This document shows, piece after piece, positions 1 to 5,832 of a stretch of 5,832 bases of DNA. The stretch comes from an uncultured Chloroflexota bacterium (GTDB taxonomy: Bacteria; Chloroflexota; Anaerolineae; Aggregatilineales; Phototrophicaceae): the NCBI GenBank assembly GCA_903904765.1, contig CAIVEA010000669.1:1-5832 (forward strand), in the 5' to 3' direction. Under the pieces are notes generated by a model that was not told the DNA's origin, made no database searches, and saw only the letters and a list, made by a program, of their open reading frames with translations. The number at the start of each line of letters is the position of its first letter. The first letter of the stretch is position 1. The translations under genes and the position numbers were made by a program.

Positions 1-212
1 CACGCAAGAAGTGGTTGATTATCCTGCGCTGGTTCGCAGAGCAATTCGAGTACGACACGCAGTACCCGGAAAAGCAGGTGAACGAGATCATCCTGCGGCA
101 TCATGGCGATTACGCGCTCATCCGGCGCGAACTGATAGACTGGAAGTTCATGGCGCGGGAGAAAAACGTCTACTGGCGTTTGCCCATGCCCACTGACCTG
201 CCGTTGGATTAG
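1..212 (+). CDS. DUF2087 domain protein, C-terminal part (5' truncated)
   Basis: The reading frame enters from the left edge (first full codon at 3) and ends at TAG 210-212, giving 69 visible residues. The visible part matches the DUF2087 pattern: a basic start (RKKWLIILRWFAEQF), then YPEKQVNEIILRHHGDYA, then LIRRELIDWKFMARE and a closing VYWRL. In this family that segment is a small winged-helix-like domain, often at the end of a transcriptional regulator or alone, so a DNA-binding role is plausible; this is inference, since the N-terminal half lies outside the window. A TTG at 15 falls inside the conserved domain and is not a credible start. The gene converges on the HAD hydrolase gene, their stop codons sharing bases 209-212. 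No regulatory signal is visible. The family call is fairly sure; the function is not. Confidence 0.8.
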   Translation, partial: RKKWLIILRWFAEQFEYDTQYPEKQVNEIILRHHGDYALIRRELIDWKFMAREKNVYWRLPMPTDLPLD

Positions 213-901
213 GCAAATGTTCCAGCGGCGGGGATGAGCGCAGCCAGCAGCGGCGCAAGATCGCCGTTCGCCACACGGTAGGCGCTCATCCCCGCCGCCC
301 GCGCCCCGCTAAGGCCGTCCGCACCATCATCCACCACCGCACAAGAGGACGGCTCAAGGCCGCTGGCACGGTAAAAAGTCGCATCCTTCACGAAGCGTCC
401 GGCAGAATCCGCGCCCAGCAGCACAGTGCCGAACAGGTGCAGCACGCCGCCGCCTTCCAGCAGCCCACGTGTGAGCGCCACCGTAGACAGGCTGGCCGCA
501 CCGAGCGTATAGCCTGCGCGGTGCAACCGTTCCAGCGCAGGCCGCGCCACCGGATACAGCACATCACAGCCGCGCCCCGCTTCGTAGGGCAGCGCCCGCG
601 CCAGCGCCGCCACGTCCGCCGCTGCTGGCAGCGGGACTCCGGTCAGCCGGAACAGAGCGCGGGTGGTGCGAATTTCGCCCTCGCGCAGATCGTCTATGCC
701 ATGATCGCCCGTCAAATCCAGATCGGCATAATAGCTGTCCCAATCGTCGGCTATCACCCGCTGCGCCTGCGCCCAGCGTGCCGGATCACCGCCATACTGC
801 GCCGCCATCACCTGTCCCACGCTCCGCGCATAGGCGGCAGGCAACCGCGCCGCCTCGACCAGCGTGCCGTGCAGATCGAACAGGATGTGCGTGACGGTCA
901 C
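209..901 (-). CDS. HAD superfamily hydrolase with Asp-to-His change in motif I
   Basis: A 230-residue protein of the haloacid dehalogenase superfamily, of usual length for a subfamily I enzyme with an alpha-helical cap (about residues 15-105). Motif I is FDLHGTLV with nucleophile Asp9; motif II is Ser137 in LGAAS; motif III is Lys172; motif IV is VVDDGADGLSGARAAGM with Asp191/Asp192. The second Asp of the usual DxD, the acid/base in most phosphatases, is His11. L-2-haloacid dehalogenases also lack Asp there (often Tyr), so phosphatase activity should not be assumed; substrate is unknown. No signal peptide or membrane segment is seen, so it is probably cytoplasmic. The start is GTG, overlapping the lipoprotein stop in a GTGA, with AAGGG (911-907) five bases upstream; co-translation is likely. 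The stop TAA interlocks with that of the convergent DUF2087 gene. Confidence 0.86.
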   Translation of the reverse strand: MTVTHILFDLHGTLVEAARLPAAYARSVGQVMAAQYGGDPARWAQAQRVIADDWDSYYADLDLTGDHGIDDLREGEIRTTRALFRLTGVPLPAAADVAALARALPYEAGRGCDVLYPVARPALERLHRAGYTLGAASLSTVALTRGLLEGGGVLHLFGTVLLGADSAGRFVKDATFYRASGLEPSSCAVVDDGADGLSGARAAGMSAYRVANGDLAPLLAALIPAAGTFA

Positions 902-2076
902 GGCAGCCCTTGAATGGACAGGATGTAGTTGGCGGGTGTATCGCCCAGATCGGGGATGGCAAGCCGGAAGGCCGCCGCCCCGCCCGCAGGCACTTCAGCC
1001 GCGAAATCTACAAATCCGGCGGCGATCACACGGCCTGCGGCATCGAACACCGTCGCCACCGCACGCGGGGCGCGCACGGTATGGTCGCTGATGTTGGTGG
1101 CGCTGCCGCTAATCACCAGCACACCGCCCGCCTCAAACGTGGATTGGTCATCCCACGTCAGCGCGTCGGCGCTGTATACCGCCGCATCGGACGTGGTCGT
1201 CCAGCCTTCGCCGCCCAGCGACAAGTGATAGCTGGCGCTCAATGCAGGCTGCCCCTGCCCGAAACGCAGGCTGAAGGGCGCAAAGCCCCCCGGCGGCAGC
1301 CCGTAGCCCATGACGGTATCCACCGCCTCCGCCACCGGCAGCCCATCCGCCGTTTGCAACACGGCTCGCACGGGCAACGCCACCGCCCACACCGCGCCCC
1401 GGTTGGCGACCTCTCCGGTGATAAAGAACACCCCGGCGGGCGTTGTCCATGTGGCAACGTTCAGGATATCCAGCGGGTTTGCCCACACATCGGCGAGGGC
1501 GGCGGCCTGCGCGGGTTGCAACGATTGCGATTGCCCGATGGTGAAGGTGTTCACCACGTTCTGATAAGCCGTCCGCTGGGTCTCATCAGCGGGGAGAAGC
1601 ACCTCAATCACGCCGATATAATCGCCCGAACGCTGGATGAAGGTGTTCAGCGATTGCGTCTGCCCGCCCACCGTCTGACGCAGACCGGACATGCGCCAGC
1701 TCCCATCCCCCATCGCTTGCCGCGTGATCTCGGTGTAGCGGCGCACATCGGGGCGCACTTGCGTCTGATAGGCGGTGATGGTTTCGCCCAGCAGCGCGGC
1801 ATCCACCGGCGCACCTGTGTTCATCACCGCGAAGCGCAGCCCCGGCTCATCGCTACCGGGGGCGGAGAACGCCGCCGCCGCTAACTGGGTGGTGTTCTGC
1901 TCCTGCACCGCCCACGAGCGCGGCACGCTCACGCTGAACGCGCCGCTGGGGTGGACGTAGGTGAACGGGGATGTATCCGGCGGGGCGGGTGTGGGCGCAA
2001 ACACCACCGCGCCACCGCTGCATCCGGTCAGCAGCAGCGCCAGCAGCGCAGCCACAACAAAGTTTCGCATCATCAT
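898..2076 (-). CDS. Secreted lipoprotein: PsbP/Mog1-like domain plus two FxLYD-like domains
   Basis: A 392-residue exported protein. Residues 1-19 form a lipoprotein signal peptide: charged start (MMMRN), hydrophobic core, lipobox LLTGC with Cys19 as the lipidated residue. A Pro-rich linker (about 26-37) follows. Residues 38-180 start with FTYVHPSGAFSVSVPRSW and look like the PsbP/Mog1 (DUF1795-like) alpha/beta fold. Residues 200-290 and 300-392 are two beta-rich repeats, each with a GEVANRG- or GSATNIS-type strand, a turn, and a closing GxxxPFSLRF- or GGAAAFRL-type strand, as in FxLYD domains. Such modules occur on bacterial cell-surface proteins; ligand and role are unknown. Three ATG codons in a row offer alternative starts; the GAGG at 2083-2080 is 3, 6 or 9 bases from them, so the second or third may be used. 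It is first in a two-gene unit with the HAD gene. The lipoprotein call is strong; the fold assignments are by eye. Confidence 0.8.
   Translation of the reverse strand: MMMRNFVVAALLALLLTGCSGGAVVFAPTPAPPDTSPFTYVHPSGAFSVSVPRSWAVQEQNTTQLAAAAFSAPGSDEPGLRFAVMNTGAPVDAALLGETITAYQTQVRPDVRRYTEITRQAMGDGSWRMSGLRQTVGGQTQSLNTFIQRSGDYIGVIEVLLPADETQRTAYQNVVNTFTIGQSQSLQPAQAAALADVWANPLDILNVATWTTPAGVFFITGEVANRGAVWAVALPVRAVLQTADGLPVAEAVDTVMGYGLPPGGFAPFSLRFGQGQPALSASYHLSLGGEGWTTTSDAAVYSADALTWDDQSTFEAGGVLVISGSATNISDHTVRAPRAVATVFDAAGRVIAAGFVDFAAEVPAGGAAAFRLAIPDLGDTPANYILSIQGLP
907..911 (-). promoter_or_regulatory. Ribosome binding site for the HAD gene
   Basis: On the minus strand AAGGG precedes the GTG start at 901 by five bases and lies inside the end of the lipoprotein gene. 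It supports GTG as the true start and a translationally coupled GTGA junction. Confidence 0.6.
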
Positions 2077-2079
2077 CGT

Positions 2080-2083
2080 CCTC
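2080..2083 (-). promoter_or_regulatory. Ribosome binding site for the lipoprotein gene
   Basis: GAGG on the minus strand lies 3, 6 and 9 bases before three consecutive ATG codons (2076-2074, 2073-2071, 2070-2068). The spacing favours the second or third ATG over the first. Confidence 0.5.
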
Positions 2084-2093
2084 GCCTAAAGAA

Positions 2094-2206
2094 CCTCACC
2101 CCCTGCCCCCTCTCCATTACGCGGAGTACCGCTAAGAGAGGGGGTAAGAGTCTTTCTTTTGCTCCCGTTCGCCCTGACGCGCAGCGAAAAGAGGGCGGGG
2201 GATGAG
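2094..2206. repeat. Miniature inverted-repeat-like intergenic element
   Basis: A C-rich left end (from CCTCACCCCCTG at 2094) and a G-rich right end (GAGGGCGGGGGATGAG, 2191-2206) form imperfect terminal inverted repeats of about 16-18 bases, with two mismatches and a two-base gap. Inside is a perfect 9-bp inverted repeat, CCCCCTCTC (2106-2114) with GAGAGGGGG (2136-2144), enclosing a second small hairpin GCGG-AGTA-CCGC (2121-2132). A TTCGC/GCGAA pair (2168-2172, 2184-2188) forms a third arm. The 6-mer CTAAAG occurs just outside each end (2086-2091 and 2212-2217) and might be a target duplication, though it is not flush with the ends. From memory, similar C-rich/G-rich repeats are scattered between genes in Chloroflexota and cyanobacteria. 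It encodes nothing and may carry promoter or RNA-structure functions for its neighbours. Confidence 0.6.
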
Positions 2207-2231
2207 TGTCACTAAAGTACGCTCGTGTTTC

Positions 2232-2269
2232 CCCCGGAACTATGGTAACGTAAACACGTTCGTTCGGGG
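2232..2269 (+). promoter_or_regulatory. Candidate structured leader or operator: nested hairpin
   Basis: CCCCG-G-AAC (2232-2240) can pair with GTTCGGGG (2262-2269): eight pairs with one bulged G at 2237. Inside it a perfect 5-bp dyad, AACGT-AAAC-ACGTT (2247-2260), forms a second stem. The structure ends 30 bases before the ATG at 2300. It could be an RNA hairpin in the 5' leader or, for the inner dyad, a protein-binding site. The pairing is seen directly; the function is inferred. Confidence 0.4.
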
Positions 2270-2282
2270 TAGCGGCACTACC
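2268..2282 (+). promoter_or_regulatory. Small dyad GGTAG-CGGCA-CTACC before the four-cysteine gene
   Basis: A perfect 5-bp inverted repeat with a five-base loop ends 17 bases before the ATG at 2300. It shares two bases (2268-2269) with the larger upstream hairpin, so the two stems compete at their edge. No strong Shine-Dalgarno sequence lies between it and the start codon. A short stem like this could arise by chance. Confidence 0.3.
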
Positions 2283-2299
2283 AGAGTGAATCCGGCCTT

Positions 2300-2656
2300 A
2301 TGTATACCAACAACGAGATTCTATTCCCGCATTCCGCCATCGTCAGCCTGCGTGACATACGCGGCGCAGAATGGCAGGCGCTGGTCGAACGGGTGTTGAA
2401 ACTGCCCGAAACCCACGAAGAAACGCTGGCCTTCATGCTCATGCTTGTGCGGCTGAACGGCTGCATGAGCTGCGAAACCGACAGCTACCGCGCCATGCGG
2501 GGCTGTGCGGCCTGCGCCATCCAGACGCTGCGCCGTCACAAGGGCGATGATGCCGAACTGATCGGGCTGTTCGAGGAAGCGCTGGACGATGTGCGCGGCT
2601 TCGCCCGCCAGAACAGTTCGCTGGATTTCATCATCACTAGCACACGCGGGGGCTAA
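2300..2656 (+). CDS. Small four-cysteine (CX2C-X10-CX2C) protein of unknown function
   Basis: I cannot name this 118-residue protein. It has four cysteines in a zinc- or iron-sulfur-type spacing: Cys55-x2-Cys58, ten residues, Cys69-x2-Cys72 ([20 protein letters not shown]). The flanks are predicted helical: residues 22-52 before ([19 protein letters not shown] and on) and 73-105 after ([10 protein letters not shown], then an acidic helix). There is no signal peptide or membrane segment, so it is probably cytoplasmic. The knuckle-plus-helix arrangement would suit metal binding, with nucleic-acid or protein contact a possibility. ATG 2300 is the only sensible start, as no in-frame start lies upstream; it lacks a clear Shine-Dalgarno sequence and sits behind two dyads. 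It is transcribed alone, and its TAA interlocks with the stop of the convergent enolase-superfamily gene. The gene is likely real: codon use matches its neighbours and the cysteine pattern is ordered. Confidence 0.78.
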   Translation: MYTNNEILFPHSAIVSLRDIRGAEWQALVERVLKLPETHEETLAFMLMLVRLNGCMSCETDSYRAMRGCAACAIQTLRRHKGDDAELIGLFEEALDDVRGFARQNSSLDFIITSTRGG

Positions 2657-3852
2657 CGAATCTCCTCCACCGCCCAGTGATCGCCCATCGCACGGCGACC
2701 CTTCGCCAGCCCTTCGCCGCCGCTGATCTGGCGCGTCAGGTCGGGGCGCTCCATCATTTCAGGACGTAATTCCACGCCCAGCCCCGGCCCCTGTGGGATG
2801 CTTAAATGCCCGTCCAGCACGGTTGGCGAGAAATCGCTCAACACCGGGAAATAGGTCTGGTAGAACGCCCGCACTGACTCGACGTAGTACAGGTTGGGGA
2901 TGTGTGCGCCGAGGTGCATACAGGCGGCATGGCAGATCGGCCCTGCCACGTTATGCAGCACCAGCGGCACACCAAACGTTTCCGCCATCGCCGCGATTTT
3001 GCGCGTTTCGGCAATCCCACCATTCCACACCGGGTCGGTCATCACGATCTGCGACACGCCCTTCACCAGCCAATCACGCAGTTGCCAGCGCGTCATCAGC
3101 AGTTCGGAGCCGATGATCGGGATGCTGGTGCGCTGCGACATGGTTTTGATCTCGTCCAGATAGACCGCTGGCAGCACATCTTCGAGGAACAGGATGTTAT
3201 ACGGTTCGAGGGCGCGGGCGATGCGCTCCATGCTGGCGCGATTCCAGCGGAAATGACACTCGATGCCAATTTCCATCTGGTTGCCCACTGCGTCCCGAAT
3301 CTGGCGGACGGCGGTCAGCCCCTTCTCGACATCCGGCAGGCTGATGTACTGCCCGAACGAGGCTTCGCTGTAGGCATCGAATGGCCAGATTTTCATAGCG
3401 CGAATGCCGTCTGACAACAGGCTTTTCGCCAGTGCGCCCGCGTCGTCATGCCACGCCTGATAATCGCCCACCGCGCCGAAGCCGATGCAGGTGTTGTAGG
3501 TGGGGATGCGATCACGGGTTTTGCCGCCCAGCAGATGATATAGCGGCGCACCGTAGTGCTTGCCCATGATATCCCACAGGGCAACTTCCAGCGCCGAAAG
3601 CGCCCGCGTCTCCGCGCCGGCATAGCCGTGATACATGATGTTGTCCATCACGAAGCGCCACAGCCCTTCGATGTCCAGCGCATCCTGCCCCAGCACCAGC
3701 GGCGCAATCGTGCCGTGCAGCGCCCCTTTGGAGCCGTGCACCTTGTCCACCGTTTCGCCCAACCCGACGATGCCCGCGTCCGTATGCACGCGCACCACCA
3801 GCAGACGCGGATATTCAGCCCATTGCAGCGTTTCGATAGCGGTAATCTTCAT
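2653..3852 (-). CDS. Mandelate racemase/muconate lactonizing-type enolase superfamily enzyme, probable sugar-acid dehydratase
   Basis: A complete 399-residue enzyme of the usual family length. Residues 1-125 are the N-terminal capping domain; the rest is the (beta/alpha)7beta barrel. Residues 84-109 ([15 protein letters not shown], then PLYHLLG) fit the family signature. Probable Mg2+ ligands are Glu198, Glu224 (LFLED) and Glu250 (IIGSE). The first is Glu instead of the common Asp, with His200 two residues on, as in the DxH of galactonate dehydratase. Asp273 (MTDPVWNGG) and His300 (LVLHN) form the expected Asp-His dyad; Lys154 ends barrel strand 2 and Glu325 lies on strand 8. The family abstracts the proton alpha to a carboxylate; dehydration of a sugar acid in the cytoplasm is the best guess, substrate unknown. 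AGGA at 3863-3860, seven bases before ATG, supports the start. It lies 20 bp behind the DUF4139 gene, probably in one operon. Confidence 0.93.
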   Translation of the reverse strand: MKITAIETLQWAEYPRLLVVRVHTDAGIVGLGETVDKVHGSKGALHGTIAPLVLGQDALDIEGLWRFVMDNIMYHGYAGAETRALSALEVALWDIMGKHYGAPLYHLLGGKTRDRIPTYNTCIGFGAVGDYQAWHDDAGALAKSLLSDGIRAMKIWPFDAYSEASFGQYISLPDVEKGLTAVRQIRDAVGNQMEIGIECHFRWNRASMERIARALEPYNILFLEDVLPAVYLDEIKTMSQRTSIPIIGSELLMTRWQLRDWLVKGVSQIVMTDPVWNGGIAETRKIAAMAETFGVPLVLHNVAGPICHAACMHLGAHIPNLYYVESVRAFYQTYFPVLSDFSPTVLDGHLSIPQGPGLGVELRPEMMERPDLTRQISGGEGLAKGRRAMGDHWAVEEIR

Positions 3853-3859
3853 CTTGTCA

Positions 3860-3863
3860 TCCT
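3860..3863 (-). promoter_or_regulatory. Ribosome binding site for the enolase-superfamily gene
   Basis: AGGA on the minus strand lies seven bases before ATG 3852-3850, in the 20-bp gap after the DUF4139 stop codon. The gap also contains a direct repeat of GATGACA (3872-3866 and 3861-3855), each copy carrying an ATG that opens a tiny frame. Confidence 0.65.
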
Positions 3864-3872
3864 AGTGTCATC

Positions 3873-5832
3873 TTATAGTTGTGCAATCAAGCCGTTCATG
3901 GTCGCTTCGGACTGCTCAATCTGTCCCTTGAGCGCCTCAATTTCGCTCCCCAACGCCTCCAACCGACGCTGGCTGGTCGCCAGCTGGTCGAGCATGCGCT
4001 TGCGTAGCGCGGTGGCCTCGTCGCCACTGGTTTGCAGCGTGGTGATGTTGGCACGCAACTGTTCCTGCTGCTTGTAGAGGGTACCGCGTTCGTTCTCCAG
4101 TGTGAGGATACGTGTCTTCGCGGATTCGACCTGCGCCCGCGCCTGCAAGATCGGCTCTAGGCGATCAAACAAGGCTTTGTCCAGCCACCGCTGCCGCAAA
4201 TACTCGTGCAGGTTACGCATGTCTAAGCGGCGCACTTCTTCGCGGCGGTAAGTGCGGCAGCGCTGGCGAACCTTGAACTCCGCCTGTCCCCGCGCCGGAA
4301 CGGATACGCGCCAGCGGCGATCAGTCGCGGTCTGGGTATCGGGAACGCGAGTCTCGAACAGTTCCCACTGCTCCTCAATCGGCAATTCCACCGTCACCAG
4401 CACCGGCTTGGCAGTGGTGTTCTCGATGATGTACAGCGTCTCGTTCACCATGTATTGCTCGAATACCAGCATGGCATCGGCGATGCCGAGGCGCTCGGTG
4501 AAGGTGTTTGTGTCGTCGCGCTCGGTGACTTTCACGCCCCGTTCCACCGCGAACGGCAGGTAAACTCCGTTGCCGTCCTTCGTGAAGGGGACGATGCACT
4601 CGCCTTTGTAGTCGCCATCTTCGACGATGGTGGCCGGACCGCGTTCAAACGTCAGGCCGGAACGGTTGATGAAGCGCAGCGCCACCACCGGATGATCGGG
4701 CAGTTTGGCACCGTTGTACAGCAGTTCGCGCTCATACTCCACATCCACACTCAAAATCGGCACCAGTGCGGACTCGCCGCGTTTGACCGACACGGGCGCG
4801 GTGACGATGTACTGGAAGAACTCGGCAGCATCCTTCGTCTCAGCCGCAGGCGGCGCAGCAGAGGCCACATTTGTGCGGCTGGGGGGCGCGAGTTCTGCCA
4901 GCGCCTTACGACTGGCCAATGCCGGAGCCGGCACAGATAGTGAGGCCATCATTCGTGGCGCTGAGGCAGCGCCTTTGCCCGATGGGATAGCCTCTCTCAG
5001 CCAATTGGGAGAATCAGCATCCTCAGAAATATCCATATCTGCACTCGCAACAAATTCTACAGGTATGGGGGCAACGCGCGACTCCTCCTGCACCACCGGA
5101 CGCTGGGGAATGCGCGAAGCGTACAGATCGTAGATGAAGGAAATCGGCTGTCCGGCCACCAGCGTGACCTTCACATCCTCCAAATCCTCTTCGAGGCGGT
5201 TATCAAACAGCCCCCAACCCTGCACCAGCGCCTTGCCGCTTTGCCCTTCCGGGTTGATCTCCGCCACCACGCGGTAGCTCACGCGCCATGTCGGGCTGGG
5301 CGCGACGTAGTACACCACCAGATCGTGATCGCCTTCGGTCAGGCGGACATGCACGCTGCGGCGCACATCTTCGCTCAGGCTGGTGTCGAGGAAATACGAC
5401 AGGTCATGCACTGCCAGTGCATCTTCCACGCCGAGGCCGCGCACATCAGCCAAATCGAAGAAGCGCACCATACTGTCATCCAGCAAGATACCCACCCGCA
5501 CTGTGGAAATCGAAGCCAACCGTTGTCCCACCATCGCCAGCGGTGTACCGGAGGTGGATTCTTCCCATCCGATCATGCGCCCGCTGAAGTTCTCGGTGCT
5601 GTCACCCAGCGCCACCGTCAGAATCACTCGCCTGCCGCGCAGGTTCTTAATCAGGTCTTTCAGGCTGGACGACTCGCCTAAGCGGATTGAACTGCTGCTC
5701 AGGCGGGCGGCTTTGTCCATCGGGGTCTGGTAGTGCAGCCCCAACACCTGCCCACCCGCTTGATCGAACACGATCAGGCTTTTGAGCGCGTCGTTGATCT
5801 CCTCCTCGCGGAATTGCAGCGTGAGCGAGTCG
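3873..5832 (-). CDS. DUF4139 domain protein with C-terminal coiled coil (5' truncated)
   Basis: The frame is open from TAA 3875-3873 to the right edge, so the N-terminus is missing. A GTG at 5771 is not the start: the 20 codons before it read DSLTLQFREEEINDALKSL, part of the conserved N-terminal domain. Counting from that GTG, residues 155-169 (YVAPSPTWRVSYRVV) and 184-212 (QGWGLFDNRLEEDLEDVKV, then VAGQPISF) are DUF4139 hallmarks. A low-complexity Ala/Pro/Ser/acidic linker (about 225-315) splits the domain, which resumes at 318-505 as a beta-rich region. Residues 540-632 are a Gln/Glu/Leu-rich coiled coil. DUF4139 occurs in MuiA-like proteins, whose biochemical role is poorly known; no catalytic residues are evident. 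The coiled coil suggests self-association. Location cannot be judged without the N-terminus. It is upstream partner to the enolase-superfamily gene, 20 bp away. Bases 4980-5060, coding the linker, are visibly more AT-rich. Confidence 0.88.
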   Translation of the reverse strand, partial: DSLTLQFREEEINDALKSLIVFDQAGGQVLGLHYQTPMDKAARLSSSSIRLGESSSLKDLIKNLRGRRVILTVALGDSTENFSGRMIGWEESTSGTPLAMVGQRLASISTVRVGILLDDSMVRFFDLADVRGLGVEDALAVHDLSYFLDTSLSEDVRRSVHVRLTEGDHDLVVYYVAPSPTWRVSYRVVAEINPEGQSGKALVQGWGLFDNRLEEDLEDVKVTLVAGQPISFIYDLYASRIPQRPVVQEESRVAPIPVEFVASADMDISEDADSPNWLREAIPSGKGAASAPRMMASLSVPAPALASRKALAELAPPSRTNVASAAPPAAETKDAAEFFQYIVTAPVSVKRGESALVPILSVDVEYERELLYNGAKLPDHPVVALRFINRSGLTFERGPATIVEDGDYKGECIVPFTKDGNGVYLPFAVERGVKVTERDDTNTFTERLGIADAMLVFEQYMVNETLYIIENTTAKPVLVTVELPIEEQWELFETRVPDTQTATDRRWRVSVPARGQAEFKVRQRCRTYRREEVRRLDMRNLHEYLRQRWLDKALFDRLEPILQARAQVESAKTRILTLENERGTLYKQQEQLRANITTLQTSGDEATALRKRMLDQLATSQRRLEALGSEIEALKGQIEQSEATMNGLIAQL

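Larger units (their letters stand above)
2077..2299. other. Divergent intergenic region between the lipoprotein and four-cysteine protein genes
   Basis: This 223-bp region is the only sizeable non-coding stretch in the window and must hold the promoters of both divergent genes. About half is the inverted-repeat element (2094-2206). The remaining 90 bases next to the rightward gene hold two dyads. I looked for -35/-10 pairs on both strands and found none good enough to report; TATGGT at 2241 is a weak -10 candidate without a matching -35. A short ATG-started frame across its right half (2202-2399) has no codon or family support. Confidence 0.7.

Noticed and set aside
910..1884. 324-codon open frame on the plus strand antisense to the lipoprotein gene
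   Set aside because: It reads as Arg/His/Gly/Pro-rich sequence with no domain, as expected opposite a GC-rich gene; the minus-strand frame has a signal peptide and recognisable domains.
2106..2160. Stem 2106-2144 followed by a T-rich run, resembling an intrinsic terminator on the plus strand
   Set aside because: No plus-strand gene ends upstream of it, the T-rich run starts six bases after the stem, and the stem is better explained as part of the inverted-repeat element.
2218..2246. Possible promoter with TATGGT as -10 for the four-cysteine gene
   Set aside because: The hexamer matches only four of six consensus bases and there is no acceptable -35 at the right distance.
2202..2399. 65-codon plus-strand frame starting in the intergenic region
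   Set aside because: It overlaps the four-cysteine gene in another frame, begins within the repeat end and shows no plausible protein features.
2902..3414. 170-codon plus-strand frame opposite the enolase-superfamily gene, plus similar frames at 437-913, 3556-4077, 4455-4940 and 5241-5681
   Set aside because: All lie wholly or largely opposite well-supported genes, have low-complexity basic composition and no family motifs.
5769..5771. GTG as start of the DUF4139 gene
   Set aside because: The frame stays open to the window edge and the upstream codons encode residues typical of the family's N-terminal domain, so the gene is truncated by the window.
1..5832. A new multi-gene defence, mobile or secondary-metabolite system
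   Set aside because: No nuclease, transposase, toxin-antitoxin pair, reverse transcriptase, CRISPR array or biosynthetic core is visible; the genes form two ordinary two-gene units and single genes.

Overview
This is a compact, GC-rich bacterial chromosomal segment with six protein genes, two of them cut by the window edges. There are no RNA genes, CRISPR arrays or transposase genes. The gene set (DUF2087 protein, HAD hydrolase, lipoprotein with FxLYD-like domains, small four-cysteine protein, acid-sugar-type enolase superfamily enzyme, DUF4139 protein), the GC-rich codon use and an intergenic C-rich/G-rich repeat together suggest a Chloroflexota (Anaerolineae-like) bacterium. That assignment is an inference from gene content, not from a marker gene.

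Left end (1-2076): the C-terminal end of a DUF2087 protein runs rightward and meets, tail to tail, a leftward two-gene unit. The unit's first gene encodes a secreted lipoprotein (898-2076) and its second a HAD-family hydrolase (209-901). They share a GTGA stop/start overlap, so their translation is probably coupled.

Middle (2077-2299): this 223-bp divergent intergenic region is the most structured non-coding DNA here. It holds a roughly 110-120 bp element with imperfect terminal inverted repeats and an internal perfect hairpin, resembling a miniature non-autonomous repeat. Beside it are two smaller dyads that could form a structured leader or operator in front of the rightward gene at 2300. 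That gene encodes a 118-residue protein with a CX2C-X10-CX2C cysteine pattern and no function I recognise.

Right end (2653-5832): a leftward two-gene unit. A long DUF4139 protein with a C-terminal coiled coil, truncated at its N-terminus by the window edge, is followed after 20 bp by a 399-residue mandelate racemase/muconate lactonizing-type enzyme that looks like a sugar-acid dehydratase.

Both convergent junctions (209-212 and 2653-2656) have interlocked stop codons with no room for a conventional terminator. The genes do not form one obvious pathway. I see no convincing new multi-gene system; the points most worth following are the four-cysteine protein with its structured leader, the repeat element, and the unusual active-site residues in the HAD and enolase-superfamily proteins.
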